Origin: a bacterium
GTDB lineage: Bacteria; Patescibacteriota; Minisyncoccia; UBA6257; 2-01-FULL-56-20
Assembly (NCBI GenBank): GCA_021813155.1
Contig: JAKALK010000040.1
Coordinates: forward strand, 1 to 8,247
Length of the DNA: 8,247 nt
Reading direction: 5' to 3'
Position 1 is the first letter of the stretch; each line of letters begins with the position of its first letter. Under the pieces are notes generated by a model. The model did not search any database. It had not been told where the DNA came from and saw only the letters and a program-made list of their open reading frames with translations. The translations under genes and the position numbers were made by a program. This document shows positions 5,793 to 8,247 of the stretch, piece by piece.

Positions 5793-5797
5793 AGGAG
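5793..5797 (+). promoter_or_regulatory. Shine-Dalgarno fixing the start of the SemiSWEET-like gene
   Basis: AGGAG lies 5 nt before the ATG at 5803. It makes that ATG preferable to the in-frame TTG at 5776, which has no such site. It is also the best Shine-Dalgarno I see in the window, since most other genes here lack one. Confidence 0.75.
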
Positions 5798-5802
5798 CGT
5801 GT

Positions 5803-6084
5803 ATGACTAGAGAGGGTTTCGCACTCGCGATCCACTGGAATTGGATCATTACCTTTGCTGGAGTTGTGAATGTTATAGCCCAGCTTCCGCAGACACGGAA
5901 GCTTGTTATGACTCACAGTAGCAAAGGTCTTGCGTTGCCAATGTTCTGCATTTACCTATTCACGCAAGTTGCGTTTTCGGTGAATGGGTATTTGCTGCGA
6001 GACATGATCCAGTTCGTCACATTGGGTTTGAGCGCGATTATCTCGATCATCAATATATCGCTCATACTCAAATACCGGCCGTGA
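5803..6084 (+). CDS. SemiSWEET-like PQ-loop membrane protein
   Basis: The 93-residue protein has three membrane segments (about 13-30, 44-64, 68-88), the single triple-helix bundle of bacterial SemiSWEET proteins, which dimerise to carry sugars down a gradient. Helix 1 ends in the PQ signature ('AQLPQTRK', Pro29-Gln30), followed by the loop 'THSSKGLALPMF' typical of the family. The Trp often found near the end of helix 2 appears to be Phe58, and the pocket Asn expected in helix 3 is not evident ('IQFVTLGLS'). The substrate is therefore uncertain and may not be a sugar. Codons are richer in C-ending triplets (ATC, CTC, GTC) than in neighbouring genes, compatible with acquisition. It is a single-gene unit with its own promoter and terminator, divergent from enolase. 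Confidence 0.82.
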   Translation: MTREGFALAIHWNWIITFAGVVNVIAQLPQTRKLVMTHSSKGLALPMFCIYLFTQVAFSVNGYLLRDMIQFVTLGLSAIISIINISLILKYRP

Positions 6085-6096
6085 GGTATATCACGG
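6079..6096 (+). other. Small hairpin overlapping the SemiSWEET-like stop codon
   Basis: CCGTGA (6079-6084) and TCACGG (6091-6096) form a perfect 6-bp stem with a GGTATA loop; the TGA stop is inside the 5' arm. The sequence CGTGAGnnATATCnC also occurs in the hairpin after the surface-protein gene (2654-2667). It has no U-tract and lies 9 nt before the real terminator. Confidence 0.4.
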
Positions 6097-6105
6097 AAAA
6101 GTATG

Positions 6106-6139
6106 ACGCCTGTCGCATCAGCGACGGGCGTTTTGTTTT
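6106..6139 (+). terminator. Intrinsic terminator of the SemiSWEET-like gene
   Basis: ACGCCTGTCGC (6106-6116) pairs with GCGACGGGCGT (6121-6131) over 11 bp with one T-G wobble and a 4-nt ATCA loop, followed by TTTGTTTT. This is a textbook rho-independent terminator on the plus strand, 21 nt after the stop. On the minus strand the hairpin lacks an immediate U-tract. Confidence 0.92.
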
Positions 6140-6209
6140 CTAAGCGACTTCACTATTATGGTAATTTCCATCCGCCGTCGCTAAAGCTTTGGCAGGACTT
6201 CGGCTTGTT

Positions 6210-6326
6210 TTAAGCAACCTCAGCATTGTAACAAGCTTCGCAATACACAATTTCGGGGCGGGCGGGGGCGTAGCTGGTTTCTCCTCCTTCGCTCTTTGAG
6301 CTACAGACGGACTGCACGAGCTTTTT
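6210..6326 (-). pseudogene. Remnant second copy of the zinc-ribbon protein C-terminal tail
   Basis: Directly behind the zinc-ribbon gene, in a different frame, the minus strand encodes about 38 residues without a start codon. They end 'ETSYAPARPE' then 'IVYCEACYNAEVA' and a TAA (6212-6210). This matches the real C terminus of the upstream gene ('QTSYHPNRKE', 'IIYCEQCYNAEVV'), including both CxxC cysteines and the last residues. The two DNA copies differ at many synonymous positions and the remnant is GC-richer, so it is not a recent tandem duplication. It is more likely the end of a diverged paralog, or the older tail left after a recombination replaced the gene's 3' end. Expression on its own is unlikely. 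Confidence 0.7.
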
Positions 6327-6328
6327 AT

Positions 6329-8119
6329 TTAAACGACTTCCGCATTGTAGCATTGTTCGCAGTATATTATTTCTTTTCTATTGGGATGATAGCTCGTTTG
6401 GAATTCGTTGGGGCAGGGGTCGTTTTCTTTATGGGATAAATGATTATGGCCGGTATTTTTATAGACGCCGTTTGACGATTTATCGCCGGCGCACTGGCAT
6501 TTTCGATTATGAAATTCAGGAAGATTTCTTTGGGTGAGACGTTCGTAGTGGCGGCAGTTGGGACAAAGGCGGGGTAAGGGTATGCCGAGTTTTTTTAGGA
6601 ATTGAAGTTCTTGGGGAATAATTTTGAAAGCAGAGGTACATTCGTGAGAGCAGGAAGCATCGTGCTCGCAGGCAATTATTTCTTTTGTAATGTCATCTTT
6701 GGCGTCGTTTATATGATCGGGCAAGTCTTTCGGGGTTTTAGTAGAGTTGTAAGTTCTTTTTTCCTCTTCTTTCCACGTTAGTCCTTCGGCTAACGCCTCC
6801 TCTTTTGTTTTCGGAAAAAATTCATGAGCTTCCGAGACGTTGAATGGAAAAGGGGACATCTCGCTGGGGAAAAATTCGCCGTAGCCGTAAGTTCTGCCAA
6901 CTTTGTCAACGTACGGCATTTTGGTCATATGTTCTTTGATTTTAGGAATCAGTTTTTCATATTCTTCTTTCGAGTATTGTTTGTTTAGGATGCAGTATTG
7001 TTTTTTACGCACGCTCACGCATCCAAAAAGATCAGAGGAGCTGTTGCAAAAAACGCAATATTCCAAATTTTTGCTGTTGGTATGAGTATTCCAGGAAAAC
7101 TTAACGTTGTAATTTTGGTTGCCGCAGACAAGCCCTTCGTAGATTAATTCGGAACCTTCTCCCCAGTTGGAATAGTCATAGCAATCTTTTACCGGGCCAA
7201 GCAGGATATTAAGACAAAATTTAGAATCTTCGACTTCCCGGACTCGGTAAGAATTTTTGGTGTTTTTACAGTTATAAACATAATCACCGCTGACATTTGA
7301 ATTTTGGAGACCTTGCATGAATTTAACCGGAAATTCCAGCCAAAATTCGTAAGTTTGTCGGCGCAATTTTTCGAAGGACTCTCGCGAGCCCAAATTAAAT
7401 TCATCCAGTTTTTGTTTGTACTCTTCTTTTGAGTAGGGGATGTTGAAAATGTGATAGTTTTTACTTCTTAAACCAATACAGCCTAGGCAATTAGAACATC
7501 CAACGCAGTCTTTTGAGAGAATAGTTTCCTGACAGCTTTCGCAGTTAACGGAAAAAGTGGTTTTATAACATTGAATGGTGTTGACGTTCATGTAGCCAAG
7601 TTCGCATTTGTCGGTCATGTGGCTATCCATGCAGAACTTTGAACCTTCATCCCAGATAACATAAGCGCAGTCTTCGCAATGGCCGGCGGCGCGGGTGAAG
7701 TAGCAGTTCTTTACGAAAATAACATTAGTACAGTATTCGCTGTTAACTACGTCGTGCGATGAATGGGCGGGTAGGGGCGTCTCTTTTAGTAGTTCTTTGA
7801 ATTGCTCTAAGAAGGGACGGTTCCAGTCTATGTCTCGCCCGTGTTGAGTTGAATCCCAGGCATCTGACCACCAATAGTCGCGATCGTAAATTTTAATAGG
7901 AGACTCCAGAGGAAAAGCTGAAAAAACCACTTTACTGTTTAGGTCTTCTGGTCGCTTGTATAAGTGCCAGCTGTTTCTCCATGACATCCGGCGAATAATT
8001 CGGCACTTTGGGCACCAAGTTGGAGGAGGGACTTTTATTTTTTCGTAATACAAAAAATCATCCGGTTCGATCGTGAATTGGTTATGACAACTCTGGCAGA
8101 TACTAGTTTCAGAAGTCAT
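6329..8119 (-). CDS. Cys-rich multi-zinc-ribbon protein with central repeat domain (CPR-type family)
   Basis: The 596-residue protein has 35 cysteines. An N-terminal zinc ribbon (Cys8/Cys11 with Cys36/Cys39, 'PPPTWCPKCRIIRRMSWRN') resembles one near the C terminus (Cys490/Cys494 with Cys519/Cys522, 'PLPRLCPNCRHYERLTQRN'). A third Cys set closes the protein (541, 543, 569, 587, 590; 'YCEQCYNAEV'). Between them lies a repetitive Cys-rich region of two related halves, each closing with 'YSKEEY' (229-234 and 382-387). No signal peptide or membrane segment is visible, so it is probably cytoplasmic. Proteins of this kind are, to my knowledge, common in CPR genomes as uncharacterised zinc-ribbon proteins; the name 'Caib/baif family' sometimes attached to them is not informative. 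Function is unknown; metal or nucleic-acid binding is a guess from the ribbons. The ATG at 8119 directly precedes the first ribbon; no strong Shine-Dalgarno or promoter is seen. Confidence 0.88.
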   Translation of the reverse strand: MTSETSICQSCHNQFTIEPDDFLYYEKIKVPPPTWCPKCRIIRRMSWRNSWHLYKRPEDLNSKVVFSAFPLESPIKIYDRDYWWSDAWDSTQHGRDIDWNRPFLEQFKELLKETPLPAHSSHDVVNSEYCTNVIFVKNCYFTRAAGHCEDCAYVIWDEGSKFCMDSHMTDKCELGYMNVNTIQCYKTTFSVNCESCQETILSKDCVGCSNCLGCIGLRSKNYHIFNIPYSKEEYKQKLDEFNLGSRESFEKLRRQTYEFWLEFPVKFMQGLQNSNVSGDYVYNCKNTKNSYRVREVEDSKFCLNILLGPVKDCYDYSNWGEGSELIYEGLVCGNQNYNVKFSWNTHTNSKNLEYCVFCNSSSDLFGCVSVRKKQYCILNKQYSKEEYEKLIPKIKEHMTKMPYVDKVGRTYGYGEFFPSEMSPFPFNVSEAHEFFPKTKEEALAEGLTWKEEEKRTYNSTKTPKDLPDHINDAKDDITKEIIACEHDASCSHECTSAFKIIPQELQFLKKLGIPLPRLCPNCRHYERLTQRNLPEFHNRKCQCAGDKSSNGVYKNTGHNHLSHKENDPCPNEFQTSYHPNRKEIIYCEQCYNAEVV

Positions 8120-8172
8120 GAGTTTAGTCTAAATTATTCTTCGCGGTTTTTCCAATTAACACTGGAAAGCGA

Positions 8173-8202
8173 AAAGCCCCACGCGTTCAGACGTGGAGCT
8201 TT
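8173..8202 (-). terminator. Probable terminator of a minus-strand gene beyond the right edge
   Basis: On the minus strand AAAGCTCCACG (8202-8192) pairs with CGTGGGGCTTT (8183-8173) over 11 positions with one mismatch and an 8-nt loop, followed by TCGCTTT. It lies between the right edge and the zinc-ribbon gene and would end a transcript entering from the right. In the plus direction the following GTTTGC is a poorer U-tract. Confidence 0.65.
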
Positions 8203-8228
8203 GTTTGCATAGGGCGATATGGCGGCTG

Positions 8229-8246
8229 CTACTCGATGACGAAATC
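8229..8246 (-). CDS. Possible last codons of a gene entering from the right edge
   Basis: One minus-strand frame at the edge reads DFVIE followed by TAG (8231-8229), 26 nt before the terminator-like hairpin. Position and hairpin make it plausible as a gene end, but five residues cannot identify a product, and the other two minus-strand frames remain open through here. Confidence 0.25.
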   Translation of the reverse strand, partial: DFVIE

Positions 8247-8247
8247 G

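Noticed and set aside
6140..6175. A third possible tail copy: the minus strand reads ADGNYHNSEVA followed by TAG, resembling YNAEVA-stop
   Set aside because: The similarity covers only about seven residues, both CxxC cysteines are missing and no upstream homology is visible, so chance cannot be excluded.

Overview
The window reads as a piece of a bacterial chromosome from a reduced, salvage-dependent lineage, most likely Candidate Phyla Radiation (Patescibacteria). This is an inference from gene content: a Cys-rich multi-zinc-ribbon protein of a type I associate with CPR genomes, an ER/SipW-type signal peptidase beside an 'EAHVVNVTA / GYWKNHPE' surface protein, a PaaX/Cas2-like regulator without cas genes, and short intergenic gaps. 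TGA is used as a normal stop (SemiSWEET-like gene, 6082-6084), so the Gly-TGA code of Gracilibacteria/SR1 is not indicated. No rRNA, tRNA, CRISPR array or transposase was seen.

Layout. (1) 1-2634, plus strand: a probable secretion/surface operon of a membrane-anchored beta-sandwich protein (cut by the left edge), a signal peptidase I of the Ser/His type, and a large exported protein with a GYWKNHPE domain and a Ser/Thr/Pro-rich stalk. It ends at a hairpin (2641-2680) shared with the convergent neighbour. (2) 2689-3774, minus strand: a two-gene corrinoid salvage operon, an ATP:corrinoid adenosyltransferase followed after 6 nt by a small polytopic membrane protein resembling an ECF-transporter substrate-binding subunit. 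(3) 3826-4487: a compact cassette in which a PaaX/Cas2-like gene is bracketed by two nearly identical 40-bp palindromes, each exactly 9 nt from the gene. The upstream copy departs from symmetry where it carries the gene's -10 box; the downstream copy is a perfect palindrome. (4) 4503-5675, minus strand: a complete but short enolase. (5) 5723-6139, plus strand: a SemiSWEET-like PQ-loop gene with its own good sigma70-type promoter, Shine-Dalgarno and terminator. (6) 6140-8119, minus strand: the 596-residue zinc-ribbon protein, followed by a remnant of a second, divergent copy of its C-terminal tail. (7) 8120-8247: a terminator-like hairpin and probably the last codons of another minus-strand gene.

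The most unusual element is the PaaX/Cas2-like cassette. The simplest model is an autoregulated repressor whose operator overlaps its own promoter and may also reach the divergent corrinoid operon. The duplicate perfect palindrome behind the gene is not explained by that model and leaves open a second operator or a mobile cassette with palindromic ends. The zinc-ribbon protein is also notable: in residues 130-214 all 13 cysteines fall in one register modulo 3, suggesting a solenoid with a cysteine face.
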